Assembly: GCA_964035575.1 (NCBI GenBank)
Contig: OZ037927.1
Coordinates: 496,001 to 560,000, forward strand
Source: Rhynchopus sp. YZ270_cl-10
Lineage: Eukaryota; Euglenozoa; Diplonemea; Diplonemida; Diplonemidae
Direction: 5' to 3'
Length of the DNA: 64,000 nucleotides
Below the pieces are notes generated by a model. It searched no databases, was not told the DNA's origin, and saw only the letters and a program-made list of their open reading frames with translations. The position numbers and the translations under genes were made by a program. Shown here piece after piece: positions 40,301 through 51,315 of the stretch; position 1 is the stretch's first letter; each line of letters begins with the position of its first letter.

Positions 40301-43300
40301 CTGTTACAAAGGTAACTGAAAAACACAACCCCTCCCCTGCCTGCGCCGTATCCATAAATCGCAGCGACGTTGTCAGTAGTGTCTTTACAACAAACCCCGG
40401 AGTCACCCCTCCGCCATCCTGAATTTCATCGTCTGGGAGCGCATTGCGGAGCGCTTCCTCTTCGATCGTGCATGCATCAGGGGTCAGCCCGGTAGCGGTA
40501 GCTAGCTCTACATCAGGCCATCTGCAGAGAGGCTGCCCTGAGGCCCCTTCTATCAGAGTAAACGAGGCAACCCCTTCGCTTCGCTCTGAGACGCAGGTTA
40601 ATGAGCCATTAGGGAGTTCTACTACGGCGCAGGAGTTGCAGGCAATGTTATACCGTGTAGGCAGAATTTGCCGCCAATACAAAGACGTGCCGGTTTGACT
40701 AATGTACAACACCATTGCAGGGTCCGGAGTGGTCGCGCTCCCTTTCGCAGCTCGGAGGAGTTCCCCAAACGGAAAGCACTCCTCAGGGAAGACCACGCAG
40801 GCTCGGGTTCCCCTTCCAAACACCCTGCAAGGCTGTTGCTGAGAAAGCCTCGGGAGGACAAAGTAGTGATGCGCTGGGGTGCTCTGGGTTCGTTGTACCG
40901 GAGAACCTACGGTGCTGGTCGACCATTCGATCGGTTCATCCATAGAGACTCCAACCATGCAGGCATCGTCCTCCCATGCAGTGCTCACCTCCGCTGCGGT
41001 CTGCAGCTTTGCGAAAGAAACCCTATCCGTCAAAAGACTGCCGTGGCCTTCGTTCATTGGAAAATATGAGGCCAGGTTCGCCTCGCTCCCAGAAAGGGTC
41101 GAACACATATCCCTCTGCACTTCAGACACTGAGCGCGCAATATCCCAGACACGCAGCTCCATCAGCATCCCTCTTAACCCCACCCCCACGGAACAGCCTC
41201 GGTCTTGCAGTTTTGGTGCTGCGGCGCAGGGAGGGGAGGTTGCGACCATTTCGCCGTTGATAAGAAGATGCCAGGAATGAGCTTTGTAGACCATGCAGAG
41301 GTGGCACCAATCTAGGAGAAGCGCGGTGGGGATTTCAACGCATGCTGCGGCACCTCGGCCGAGGATGTGTCCAGCACGCACCTCGGTGGTGCCACCTTCG
41401 GCAAGGGTGAGAAGGATTTGAACCTCATTCGCGTATGAAGAGAAGCTGAGAAGACGGATCGGGCTGACACATCCGGCAGGGGTAAGCTTGCACCACAGCT
41501 CTACGGTCAGCTGTGCCGCAGGATGTGACGCAGCCTGGGAAGCACCCTGCCTTAGAACACTGCGTTGTGACCCGATTGGAGCGCTCGGTTCGTTTGTGCT
41601 AATAAAGGAGTATCTCCCCGACCGAGCCCCCAAAGCAACCCCACCCTCCACCCCAGCCATCCGAAGCGTACCACAATGGCCTTGAAAAGTGTTCGGCAGG
41701 ATGTGCGGTACGTTGTCCGCATCCCATTCACAGAGTGTCGGGGCGCGGGTTTCCGGGTCCTCCCCTACAGCTATCGCCGAACCGCTGGCGGGAACAAAAC
41801 CATAAACCTGACCCAGCGGGAGAGGTGATTGGATCGCCCCTCGAAGATGCACCAATTCACCAGAAATAACGGAAAAACGGTGAAATACTACTTGAGTTGG
41901 GAGGGAAGGGCCTGCGACGCGGACCAGCAATACGTTGTTCACAAACACTATGGCGCGGACAGGGAGCTCCACGCGGACGCAGGAGGCGACCCGCAGCGCG
42001 CGTTGGTGGCTGATGCTTACTACTAGAAGATGGAAGCCTTTTGAGACAGCGATCATATCATCACTGATCGCACAGACAAAATCCACCTCCGGGGGAGCGT
42101 CAGAGGGCCACCCCACTACCGTCGACCAGGTAGGCTTTGATGCGACAAAAGGTAGCCGCAAACCACCTACCTGCGGGACAACCGAACGCAATGCATCAAA
42201 AGTAGTCTCCAACCCCTTCAACACCGTGGCAGGCGGAAGCCGTCTGAGCAACGACACCGCGGAGAGCACATCCCTCAAATCCCCTCTCGCAACCGCCAAT
42301 TTCACCAGCCCTGTTGCAATATCTTGTAACACCACATCTCGGTTTGCGAAGGTGTTCACACTCTCAGTGCACAGCGCATGCCCTGTGGTGCCAAGAAACC
42401 CTTGAACAGCTACGACCAGCTCCTGAGGTAAAGGAGGGGATAACGCAGACGAAGACAAAGCAAATGGAGGCATTCCTTCTAATGCTGAAAGCACCGCACG
42501 AGACATGGTCTCGGTGACACCAGGGATGGGCGCAGACGATGCGTGGTCTATGAGAGCGAAGAGCAGGTCCATGCGTTCGGATTCGGTACGGAGCCCTTCG
42601 CTTCCTCGACGGGGTCGTCTGAAATGACCGACAGAACGGAGCTGGGGGGGTAGGGTCTGTACATAAACGGAGTCTACGGTGCTCTTTAAGAGACGAGGAA
42701 TCGCGGCGCTGAAGATAAGGTTCAGCACCGCCAGCCGCTTTTCGTGCAGCGATTCGTAGCAGCACTGCCCGTTGCTGCCTTGGCCAAGCTTGACAACACC
42801 CCTCGCAAGATGTGCCTCCAACTGCCTCGGGGGGAGGCTCACCACATCTGCTGTCCCAACCCCATCTGGGGAGGTAAGGGGAAGTGGTGCTGCAACTTCG
42901 GGTTGGGCAGGAGGGTTGGTTTCATCATCCGACATATGCAGTTCAGGGAGAGGTGACTGCGCCTCGCCAAGCTCATCTTCGCTGAACTCTGAGGTGTGCA
43001 CACTACGTGTATCATCTGCAGACTCAACAGATTGATTCAATGAGGTAGCATCTGAATAGTCGAGCACACTCATCCCATCAGAGGACCCCGACAACGAAAG
43101 CGACTCCCTCAGTGCAGCGGAGGTGGAAGGTGAGGTCCACCCCTTAACAGGCTCCGATACCGTCGCCATCTGCAGCAACTTCGCAGCTACAGGGAGAAAT
43201 CGGTCGTACTCCTTCTCCTTGAAAAGATGCCCCAAAGGGAATGCAGCCCAATCCAAATCTAGGTGCCCCTCAAGCTGCGGGGCTGGTTGGAACCCTTCTC

Positions 43301-44381
43301 CTGCATCAATCGGCACGGCCGCATCCCACCAAACCCTCGACAGCTCCTCCGGGATGACGGAATGCGTCAGGCTTTCTGCTTCGGATGCATCAGATACCCT
43401 GATTGGTTGCTCAGATTCCTTTGGGGCTGGCTTTGGAGGGGTAGGGGTGTGCGTCGTTGGAGAAGGTGATGGTGGTGGCGGTGGCGAAGGTGGGAGTACC
43501 TCCTGTGGTGGTGGTGGTGGTGGTGGTGGTGGCGGTGGGGCTTCGGGTTCGGGGAGAGTGTCCGGCTGTGTGGTGATGATGTTTTCTTCAGAAGGTTTCA
43601 TTTGACAGTCTGTGGAAGGATCGGAAGGTGTTTTCCGCTGTTCCTTTTGAATGAGAAGCGAGAGTCGGTTTGAGGTAAGTCTCTCGTGAATGCGTTTGAG
43701 CATATAAGCATCGATGTAGGTGCTGTCCAAACAGATGTCTGTGATGCAGCTGTTTACGCGGAGCAGTTCGTTGAGGGGCTTCCCGCAGGTTCCGATCCGG
43801 TTGTGTGAAAGGTCGATTTGTTGTAAGGATTTGTGTACCTTCGCTACGTCAACAATATGGAGAACGCAGCGGTGGTCCAGAGAATTGCCTTTTAAACCGA
43901 GCCGTTTGATCGATCTGCACACAGAGACAACCTGGAGCAGCGAAATCACCCCTTTGCAGCCAATCACATTGTTGCTCAGATCGATGTCGTGCAGGGTACC
44001 GTACTCCCCAGGCACCCCAGAGAGGAGTTCGTAGAGACCGGAGTTGCGTTTGCAGCCGTACCGCTTGCAGCTTTCACTGTAGATGTCACGAAGCGACCTT
44101 CCGCTCCCAATATACTCTGTGAACGTCGGACCCTCGCGGATATCCCTCGACCCCTTTTTGCTGTGCGAGCTGGACACTGACGTCTGCAGAATATGAGAGG
44201 AATCTGTGGTCGTCTCCTTACCATTCTGCGGTGTCGTGGTGGAGATAGACGTGCATGTGGAGGCAGATGTCGACGTGGACACCTCCTCCTTCTCGACCTT
44301 CCCCTTCACAGCCTCGCATCCCAAAGGCGAGACTTCACCTGACCGTGGCACATCCTTGTCCTTCTTGGGTGAACCTGGCAT
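31343..44381 (-). CDS. Giant HECT E3 ubiquitin ligase with LRR, LamG-like and SPRY domains
   Basis: About 4.3 kaa. Leucine-rich repeats lie at about residues 125-230, followed by a poly-Pro segment (about 280-320). A LamG/ConA-like domain is at about 940-1095, with long helical, probably armadillo-like stretches after it. An acidic patch lies near 2995-3030 and a SPRY/B30.2 domain at about 3495-3755, interrupted by a Lys/Arg-rich loop. The C-terminal HECT domain spans about 3960-4290. The catalytic Cys is in QAHTCFFSLELPDYSS (Cys4269, codon 31575-31577), followed by the usual AIYNC segment, so it should form the ubiquitin thioester. SPRY plus HECT recalls HERC1-like ligases. The unspliced frame runs to a stop at 31350 through an odd Phe-rich tail. 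Splicing the intron at 31373-31430 gives the short end ESVWRETYEL and a stop at 31343, which I prefer. Confidence 0.9.
31373..31430 (-). other. Putative 58-nt cis-spliced intron in the HECT gene
   Basis: On the minus strand, codon GAG is followed by gtgtgtgtatttttc, then a T-rich tract interrupted by one C and ending in tag, then tcagtatgg. GT-AG borders, a strong pyrimidine tract and a length not divisible by three all fit a short intron. It removes a tail (KGEIWGFFFSFFFL) that no HECT protein needs. Confidence 0.6.
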
Positions 44382-44722
44382 CGTGCGTCAAGTGCTTTGT
44401 ACTAATATCGCAATAATCCTGTTTAAAGACGGCACATATGCAAGGTAAGCGGGGGGGGGGGGCTGGGGGTGTTTTGCTGTGGTGGGTGTGATGAGAGGGG
44501 AGGATGATGTGGATTTGCAAAAATCTTAACGAAAGGAGAGGCAACAGAAAAATCAGTTGGCTTGGGAGAGGGAGGGAGGATACCTGATAGGTATTGACAT
44601 CATCTACGGTGGTTACCAATGCGTTATTCTTGCTCACCGGGGAGAGGGGGAAAAGGGGGAAGGGAGAGGGAGAGTTCACCACCAGACACTCAAAGCCCAC
44701 ACAATGGCTTCAGTAATAGAAA
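44382..44722. other. Spacer between the cyclase-like array and the HECT gene
   Basis: The 5' flank of the HECT gene and 3' flank of cyclase-like copy 1. It holds a G run (plus strand) at about 44450-44461, next to a gtgttttgctgtgg motif. That motif also occurs upstream of cyclase-like copy 7 (near 55895) and at the right edge of the window upstream of the NACHT gene. Confidence 0.6.
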
Positions 44723-46435
44723 TCACCGAAGATAACAACACAAACCACTGCACGTCCCGGAAGGGACTGCGTGTGCTGGTGTGCCACTCCCACCCGCCTC
44801 CTCCCACGCCTTCGCAACGTCCGTGTCACAACTCTCACCACGCAGGTACCCACGCACCACTGTGTTGTACCTATCCCAATGCTTCTCGCCGCCTATCTGG
44901 TACATCCACTCGTCTGTTTCGTAACTTTTCTGTTCTTTCGAAACCAGCTCAGCCACAACCTCAGGTTCGCAGTCTCGAGCAACCTCCACCTTGCACGGAA
45001 TCAGACGCAGGTCGTGTTCACACTCAGCATCGCTGAAGCAAAGACGGTTGCAGAGAACGTCGCACCCCAGCATACGTCCTGCACGTTCCATCCCGTGCAC
45101 GTCACGCACAAGTGTTCCCACCATGCTGAAGCGGCGCATCACCTCACAACCCATGTCACCACGCAGCACCTTCCCAGTTGCAACACCCACGTTCACAGAG
45201 GCTGCAAGGCCAGCTTTCATGAGACTTGCTGCGTGCAGTGCTGAGGTTGCGTGCGACGCACACTGCTTCGACGTGTTGAACGAGCAGTGGATCCTGTCCC
45301 CAACAAAGACGTCCACCATCCCACGTCTGCTGTCTGTTGCCTGCAGGGTCTTCAGAAGAACAGTTGTGAAGAGGTCGGAGAAGCGTGCACTGTCCTCCTC
45401 CAGGCGGTGCAGGGTGTCTTTGATGTTCAGTGTCAGCAGTGTTGCCTTTCTGGATGACAGCAGTAGAGGATGTGAATGGAGGGAAGTGCGTCGCACTGCA
45501 TCAGACATACTCGATGTTGCCGCTGACACTGTGCTTGGGTCGGTGCTGTCAGAGTCAGACTGCTCACCACCAGGTTCCACACATTGGTCCTTCTCGTCCT
45601 CAAACGGAAGACACGTCTTCGGGAGGTACGCCTTGTACACACGCAGGTTCTTCTCCAACTTCCGCAGTGCTGTCGTCATTCCCTCAGGCAGCTCACCACC
45701 GTGCTCCTCCAACAGCTCCGCCACCTGCTCCACGTCGTAGCCAGCAAGGAGCGAGGCGATGTCCTGCACTGTCGCGATTGTTCGCTTCATTGATGCCTGC
45801 TCCTTCAGGAGACCACGTGCAAAGCCTCGCGTTGCGATGAAGTCAAGAAGGAACACGGCAGCTGCCATCATAAGGTCTTGTGCAGCGTTACTCTGCTTGC
45901 AAGGCAGCACATCACAGTCGACCAGACCATCCACGTAGGAACGTCGATGCTCTTGCGGCAGAAGCCCGGGCATGTCGAACAGACCGAACCTCCACGTTTG
46001 CTCTGCAGAAACAACGAACAAATACGCTAGTGTGCACACCACAGTAGCTGTGCTGTACCGTGTGGGCAGCTGCAATACAAGGAGATAGTCCACTAAAAGC
46101 ACCATCATTGGCCAGGAGTATCCATACTCAGTACGCGAAGTCAGGTCACTGGCCAGTAGCGAAATAGCGCACAGTCCGGCACCTGACACCATGATGAGCG
46201 TGCTTAGTTCGTACTTTAACAGAATGACTAACACAGCAAAGAAGCTCCAGAGCACACTGCCGATGAGACCCGTAAGTAAGAGGTAGCTCCCACGGAATGT
46301 GAACACCCCTATCAGGGTAAAGAGAGACGTGCCTGCAAGAGCCACACAGTTAAACATAAAGAACAGCTTTCGTACATGTCTGCTTTGCTGGTCCAGTGTT
46401 CCGTCAAGCGACAGCGCACGCTCGAGACAGCCCAT
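44723..46435 (-). CDS. Six-TM class III cyclase-like protein, copy 1
   Basis: 570 aa from the conserved MGCLERALSLDG start; in-frame codons upstream are not conserved between copies. MGC is a typical myristoylation plus palmitoylation signal. Six hydrophobic segments (about 24-45, 50-72, 76-95, 104-122, 127-147, 185-205) precede a helical linker (VEQVAELLEEHGGELPEG). A class III adenylate/guanylate cyclase fold follows (about 325-490), with VGDRIHCSF and the GKVLRGDMGCE...MVGTLV segment. By manual alignment one metal Asp is kept (VGD), the other is Asn (LTLNIK), and the usual Asn/Arg transition-state pair is replaced. It may therefore be a pseudo-cyclase or act only in a heterodimer. The C-terminus ends CSGLCCYLR. 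Confidence 0.85.
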   Translation of the reverse strand: MGCLERALSLDGTLDQQSRHVRKLFFMFNCVALAGTSLFTLIGVFTFRGSYLLLTGLIGSVLWSFFAVLVILLKYELSTLIMVSGAGLCAISLLASDLTSRTEYGYSWPMMVLLVDYLLVLQLPTRYSTATVVCTLAYLFVVSAEQTWRFGLFDMPGLLPQEHRRSYVDGLVDCDVLPCKQSNAAQDLMMAAAVFLLDFIATRGFARGLLKEQASMKRTIATVQDIASLLAGYDVEQVAELLEEHGGELPEGMTTALRKLEKNLRVYKAYLPKTCLPFEDEKDQCVEPGGEQSDSDSTDPSTVSAATSSMSDAVRRTSLHSHPLLLSSRKATLLTLNIKDTLHRLEEDSARFSDLFTTVLLKTLQATDSRRGMVDVFVGDRIHCSFNTSKQCASHATSALHAASLMKAGLAASVNVGVATGKVLRGDMGCEVMRRFSMVGTLVRDVHGMERAGRMLGCDVLCNRLCFSDAECEHDLRLIPCKVEVARDCEPEVVAELVSKEQKSYETDEWMYQIGGEKHWDRYNTVVRGYLRGESCDTDVAKAWEEAGGSGTPAHAVPSGTCSGLCCYLR

Positions 46436-46459
46436 TGTCTGCAGAATAATGGTGGGCAC

Positions 46460-46963
46460 TTCTTTTCTGACACTACCAGGGTACGATGCCTCTTCTTGGT
46501 GTGGACACAGATGTGGAAGGTGCGTGTGGGCTTAAAGTGGTTTGGGTCTACCGTGCAGAATAGAGGTGTGTTTGGGGTGTTGTGGGAGAAGAGGTGTGAG
46601 AGGGGGTTGGGTAGTGTTGTGCTGTGGTGATGAGTGTGATGAGAGGGAGGTGATGTGTATTTGCAAAATGCTCGAGAGACTCGTTACTCTTTGCTTGTTG
46701 CTCAAAAGGCTAAAAACGGGAAGAGGAAAAATTAAGGTTGTTTGTTGTTCGGTTCCAAATATACTACGTGTTTACTATTAAAAAAAAGGTGTGGACAGTA
46801 TACAAGGAGCGGGGATATGTGTAATGAAGGTGGTGTTGAGGGCGAAACTAAAACACTACCAGGGTGAGCGTTGTTAGGAGTGATCGGCAACGTGTGGGGA
46901 AAGGGAGAGGTAGAGTTCACCCACCAGGCACTCGAAGCCCACACAATGACAATTACAACAAGA
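46460..46963. repeat. Duplicated intergenic spacer, copy 1/2 interval
   Basis: About 46545-46800 is almost identical to about 48815-49070 in the next spacer, including gtgtttggggtgttgtggga and ttgttgttcggttccaaata. The spacer was thus copied together with a gene unit. No extra gene is seen in it. Confidence 0.85.
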
Positions 46964-48673
46964 TCACCGAAGGTAACACCACAAAGCACTGCACGTCCCG
47001 GAAGGAACTGCGTGTGCTGGTGTGCCACTCCCACCCGCCTCCACCCACGCCTTCGCAACGTCCGTGTCACAACTCTCACCACGCAGGTACCCACGCACCA
47101 CTGTGTTGTACCTATCCCAATGCTTCTCGCCGCCTATCTGGTACATCCACTCGTCTGTTTCGTAAGTTTTCTGTTCTTTCGAAACCAGCTCAGCCACAAC
47201 CTCGGGTTCGCAGTCTCGAGCAACCTCCACCTTGCACGGAATCAGACGCAGGTCGTGTTCGCACTCAGCATCGCTGAAGCAAAGACGGTTGCAGAGAACG
47301 TCGCACCCCAGCATACGTCCTGCACGTTCCATCCCGTGCACGTCACGCACAAGTGTCCCCACCATGCTGAAGCGGCGCATCACCGCACAACCCATGTCAC
47401 CACGCAGCACAGTTCCCATTGCAACACCCACGTTCACAGAGGCTGCAAGGCCTGCTTTCATGAGACTTGCTGCGTGCAGTGCTGAGGTTGCATGTGACGC
47501 ACACTGCTTCGATGTGTTGAACGAGCAGTGGATCCTGTCCCCAACAAAGACGTCCACCATCCCACGTCTGCTGTCTGTTGCCTGCAGGGTCTTCAGAAGA
47601 ACAGTTGTGAAGAGGTCGGAGAAGCGTGCACTGTCCTCTTCCAGGCGGTGCAGGGTGTCCTTGATGTTCAGTGTCAGCAGTGTTGCCTTTGTGGACGAGA
47701 GCAGTAGAGGATGTGAATGGAGGGAAGTGCGTCGCACTGCAGACGTGCTCGATGTTGCCACTGACACTGTGCTTGCGTCGTTGCTGTCAAAGTCATCGAG
47801 CTCACCAGCAGGTTCCACACATTGGTCCTTCTCGTCCTCAAACGGCAGACACGTCTTCGGGAGGTACGCCTTGTACACACGCAGGTTCTTCTCCAACTTC
47901 CGCAGTGCTGTCGTCATCCCCTCAGGCAGCTCACCACCGTGCTCCTCCAACAGCTCCGCCACCTGCTCCACGTCGTAGCCAGCAAGGAGCGAGGCGATGT
48001 CCTGCACTGTCGCGATTGTTCGCTTCATTGATGCCTGCTCCTTCAGGAGACCACGTGCAAAGCCTCGCGTTGCGATGAAGTCAAGAACAAAGACGGCACC
48101 TGCAGTCACAAGCTCATTTGCGGCGTTACTCTGCTTGCAAGGCAGCACATCACAGTCGACCAGACCATCCACGTAGGAACGTCGATGCTCTTGCGGCAGA
48201 AGCCCGGGCATGTCAAGCAGACCAAACCTCCACGTTTGCTCTGCAGCAATAACGAACAAATACACCAGTGTGCACACCACTGCAAATGTGCTGTACCGTG
48301 TGGGCAGCTGCAATACAAGGAGATAGTCCACGAAAATCACCATCATTGGCCAGGAGTATCCATACTCAGTACGCGAAGTCAGCTCACTGGCCAGTAGCGT
48401 AATAGCGCACAGTCCGGCACCTGACACCATGATGAGCGTCGTCAGTTCGTACTTTAGCAGAATGACTAACACTGAACAGAAGTTGCACAGCACAGCACAA
48501 AAAACGCCCCCCATAGAGACATAGCTCCCACGGAAGGATGCCAGTTCTGACAGGGCGAAAGCAAACGAGCCTGTAAGCGACACAAAGTGAAAGATGAAGA
48601 AAAGCTTTCGTCTATGCCTGCTTTGTAGGTCCAGTGTCCCGTCAAGCGACAGCGCACGCTCCAGAGTGCCCAT
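46964..48673 (-). CDS. Six-TM class III cyclase-like protein, copy 2
   Basis: 569 aa from the conserved start, here MGTLERALSLDG. This copy has Thr in place of Cys3, so it keeps the N-myristoylation Gly but loses the likely palmitoylation Cys. An in-frame upstream Met (48757) exists but is not conserved. The membrane half differs clearly from copy 1 (for example ELASFRGSYVSMGGVFCAV). The cyclase-like half is nearly identical, with the same Asn and Arg replacements at active-site positions. The linker before the cyclase domain (DDFDSNDASTVS) is variable between copies. Confidence 0.85.
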   Translation of the reverse strand: MGTLERALSLDGTLDLQSRHRRKLFFIFHFVSLTGSFAFALSELASFRGSYVSMGGVFCAVLCNFCSVLVILLKYELTTLIMVSGAGLCAITLLASELTSRTEYGYSWPMMVIFVDYLLVLQLPTRYSTFAVVCTLVYLFVIAAEQTWRFGLLDMPGLLPQEHRRSYVDGLVDCDVLPCKQSNAANELVTAGAVFVLDFIATRGFARGLLKEQASMKRTIATVQDIASLLAGYDVEQVAELLEEHGGELPEGMTTALRKLEKNLRVYKAYLPKTCLPFEDEKDQCVEPAGELDDFDSNDASTVSVATSSTSAVRRTSLHSHPLLLSSTKATLLTLNIKDTLHRLEEDSARFSDLFTTVLLKTLQATDSRRGMVDVFVGDRIHCSFNTSKQCASHATSALHAASLMKAGLAASVNVGVAMGTVLRGDMGCAVMRRFSMVGTLVRDVHGMERAGRMLGCDVLCNRLCFSDAECEHDLRLIPCKVEVARDCEPEVVAELVSKEQKTYETDEWMYQIGGEKHWDRYNTVVRGYLRGESCDTDVAKAWVEAGGSGTPAHAVPSGTCSALWCYLR

Positions 48674-48757
48674 TGTATGTAAAATCATTGTATGTAAAAT
48701 AAATGGTGGGCACTTCTTTTCTGATAATACCAGGGTCCAATCCCTGTTCTGTGCCAC

Positions 48758-49219
48758 TTCTTGATGTGGACACAGATGTGGAAGGTGCGTGTGGGGTTAA
48801 AGTGGTTTGGGTCCACCGTGCAGAATAGAGGTGTGTTTGGGGTGTTGTGGGAGAAGAGGTGTGAGAGGGGGTTGGGTAGTGTTGTGCTGTGGTGATGAGT
48901 GTGATGAGAGGGAGGTGATGTGTATTTGCAAAATGCTCGAGAGACTCGTTACTCTTTGCTTGTTGCTCAAAAGGCTAAAAACGGGAAGAGGAAAAATTAA
49001 GGTTGTTTGTTGTTCGGTTCCAAATATACTACGTGTTTACTATTAAAAAAAAGGTGTGGCCAGTATACAAGGAGCGGGGATGTGTGTAATGAAGGTGGTG
49101 TTGAGGGCGAAACTAAAACAGTGCCAGCGTTGTTTGGAGTGATCGACAACGTGTGGGAAAAGGGGAAAGGGAGAGGGAGAGTTCACCCACCAGGCACTAC
49201 AATGACAATTACAACAAGA
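48758..49219. repeat. Duplicated intergenic spacer, copy 2/3 interval
   Basis: The counterpart of the 46460-46963 spacer, nearly base for base over ~250 bp. No coding region recognised. Confidence 0.85.
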
Positions 49220-50944
49220 TCACCGAAGATAACAACACAAACCACTGCACGTCCCGGAAGGGACTGCGTGTGCTGGTGTGCCACTCCCACCCGCCTCCAC
49301 CCACGCCTTCGCAACGTCCGTGTCACAACTCTCACCACGCAGGTACCCACGCACCACTGTGTTGTACCTATCCCAATGCTTCTCGCCGCCTATCTGGTAC
49401 ATCCACTCGTCTGTTTCGTAAGTTTTCTGTTCTTTCGAAACCAGCTCAGCCACAACCTCAGGTTCGCAGTCTCGAGCAACCTCCACCTTGCACGGAATCA
49501 GACGCAGGTCGTGTTCGCACTCAGCATCGCTGAAGCAAAGACGGTTGCAGAGAACGTCGCACCCCAGCATACGTCCTGCACGTTCCATCCCGTGCACGTC
49601 ACGCACAAGTGTCCCCACCATGCTGAAGCGGCGCATCACCTCACAACCCATGTCACCACGCAGCACAGTTCCCATTGCAACACCCACGTTCACAGAGGCT
49701 GCAAGGCCTGCTTTCATGAGACTTGCTGCGTGCAGTGCTGAGGTTGCATGTGACGCACACTGCTTCGATGTGTTGAACGAGCAGTGGATCCTGTCCCCAA
49801 CAAAGACGTCCACCATCCCACGTCTGCTGTCTGTTGCCTGAAGGGTCTTCAGAAGAACAGTTGTGAAGAGGTCGGAGAAGCGTGCACTGTCCTCTTCCAG
49901 GCGGTGCAGGGTGTCTTTGATGTTCAGTGTCAGCAGTGTTGCCTTTCTGGATGACAACAGTAGAGGATGTGAATGGAGGGAAGTGCGTCGCACTGCAGCA
50001 GACGTGCTCGATGTTGCCGCTGACACTGTGCTTGGGTCGGTGCTGTCATCGTTACTGTCAGAGTCAGACTGCTCACCAGCAGGTTCCACACATTGGTCCT
50101 TCTCGTCCTCAAACGGCAGACACGTCTGCGGGAGGTACGCCTTGTACACACGCAGGTTCTGCTCCAACTTCCGCAGTGCTGTCGTCATCCCCTCAGGCAG
50201 CTCACCACCGTGCTCCTCCAACAGCTCCGCCACTTGCTCCACGTCGTAGCCAGCAAGGAGCGAGGCGATGTCCTGCACTGTCACAATTGTTCGCTTCATT
50301 GATGCCTGCTCCTTCAGGAGACCACGTGCAAAGCCTCGCGTTGCGATGAAGTCAAGAAGGAACACGGCAGCTGCAGTCATAAACTCTTGTGCAGCGCCAC
50401 TCTGCTTGCAAGGCAGCAGATCACAGTCACCCAGACCATCCACGTCGGGACGTCGATACTCTTGAGGCATGAGCCCGGGCAGGTCGAACAGACCGAACCT
50501 CCACAATTCTTCTGCAGCAATAACGAACAAATACACAAGTGTGCACACCACAGTAGCTGTGCTGTACCGTGTGGGCAGCTGCAATACTAAGAGATAGTCC
50601 ACTAAAAGCACCATCATTGGCCAGATGTTTCTATATTCAGTGCGCGTACACATGTCACTGGCCAGTAGCACAACAACCCCCAGTCCGGCACCTGACACCA
50701 TGATGAGCGTGCTTAGTTCGTACTTGAACATAATGACAAGCACAGCAAAGAAGCTCCATATCGCACCCCCGATCATAACCGCCAGGAAGACGTAGCTCTC
50801 ACGGAATGTTAGCACGTCTAGCAGGGCTAAGGCAGACGTGACTGCAAGAGCCACACAGTGAAAGATGAAGAAAAGCTTTCGTCTATGCCTGCTTTGGAGG
50901 TCGAGTGTCCCGTCAAGCGACAGCGCACGCTCGAGACAGCCCAT
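49220..50944 (-). CDS. Six-TM class III cyclase-like protein, copy 3
   Basis: 574 aa from MGCLERALSLDG. It has the most distinctive membrane half (ALALLDVLTFRESYVFLAVM, then DMCTRTEYRNIWPMM) and the longest acidic Ser/Asp linker (SDSDSNDDSTDPSTVS). The cyclase-like domain and C-terminus match the other copies, including VGDRIHCSF and TLVRDVHGMERA. An upstream in-frame Met at 51037 would add 31 poorly conserved residues and is not favoured. Confidence 0.85.
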   Translation of the reverse strand: MGCLERALSLDGTLDLQSRHRRKLFFIFHCVALAVTSALALLDVLTFRESYVFLAVMIGGAIWSFFAVLVIMFKYELSTLIMVSGAGLGVVVLLASDMCTRTEYRNIWPMMVLLVDYLLVLQLPTRYSTATVVCTLVYLFVIAAEELWRFGLFDLPGLMPQEYRRPDVDGLGDCDLLPCKQSGAAQEFMTAAAVFLLDFIATRGFARGLLKEQASMKRTIVTVQDIASLLAGYDVEQVAELLEEHGGELPEGMTTALRKLEQNLRVYKAYLPQTCLPFEDEKDQCVEPAGEQSDSDSNDDSTDPSTVSAATSSTSAAVRRTSLHSHPLLLSSRKATLLTLNIKDTLHRLEEDSARFSDLFTTVLLKTLQATDSRRGMVDVFVGDRIHCSFNTSKQCASHATSALHAASLMKAGLAASVNVGVAMGTVLRGDMGCEVMRRFSMVGTLVRDVHGMERAGRMLGCDVLCNRLCFSDAECEHDLRLIPCKVEVARDCEPEVVAELVSKEQKTYETDEWMYQIGGEKHWDRYNTVVRGYLRGESCDTDVAKAWVEAGGSGTPAHAVPSGTCSGLCCYLR

Positions 50945-51315
50945 TGTGTGCAGAATAAAGGTGGGCACTTCTTTTCTGATAATACCAGGGTACGATGCCT
51001 CTTCTCCCTGTTCTGTGCCTCTTCTTGATGTGGACACAGATGTGGAAGGTGCGTGTGGGGTTAAAGTGGTTTGGGTCTACCGTGCAGAATAGAGGTGTGT
51101 TTGGGGTGTTGTGGGAGAAGAGGTGTGAGAAGCGGTTGGGTAGTGTTGTGCTGTGGTGATGAGTGTGATGAGACGAGCACTGAAGGTGGTGTTGAGGGCG
51201 AAACTAAAACACTACCAGGGTGAGCGTTGTTTGGAGTGATCGACAACGTGTGGGGAAAGGGGAAATGGATAAAAAAGGAGCCCCAAACCCAACACAATGG
51301 CTTCAGTAATAGAAA

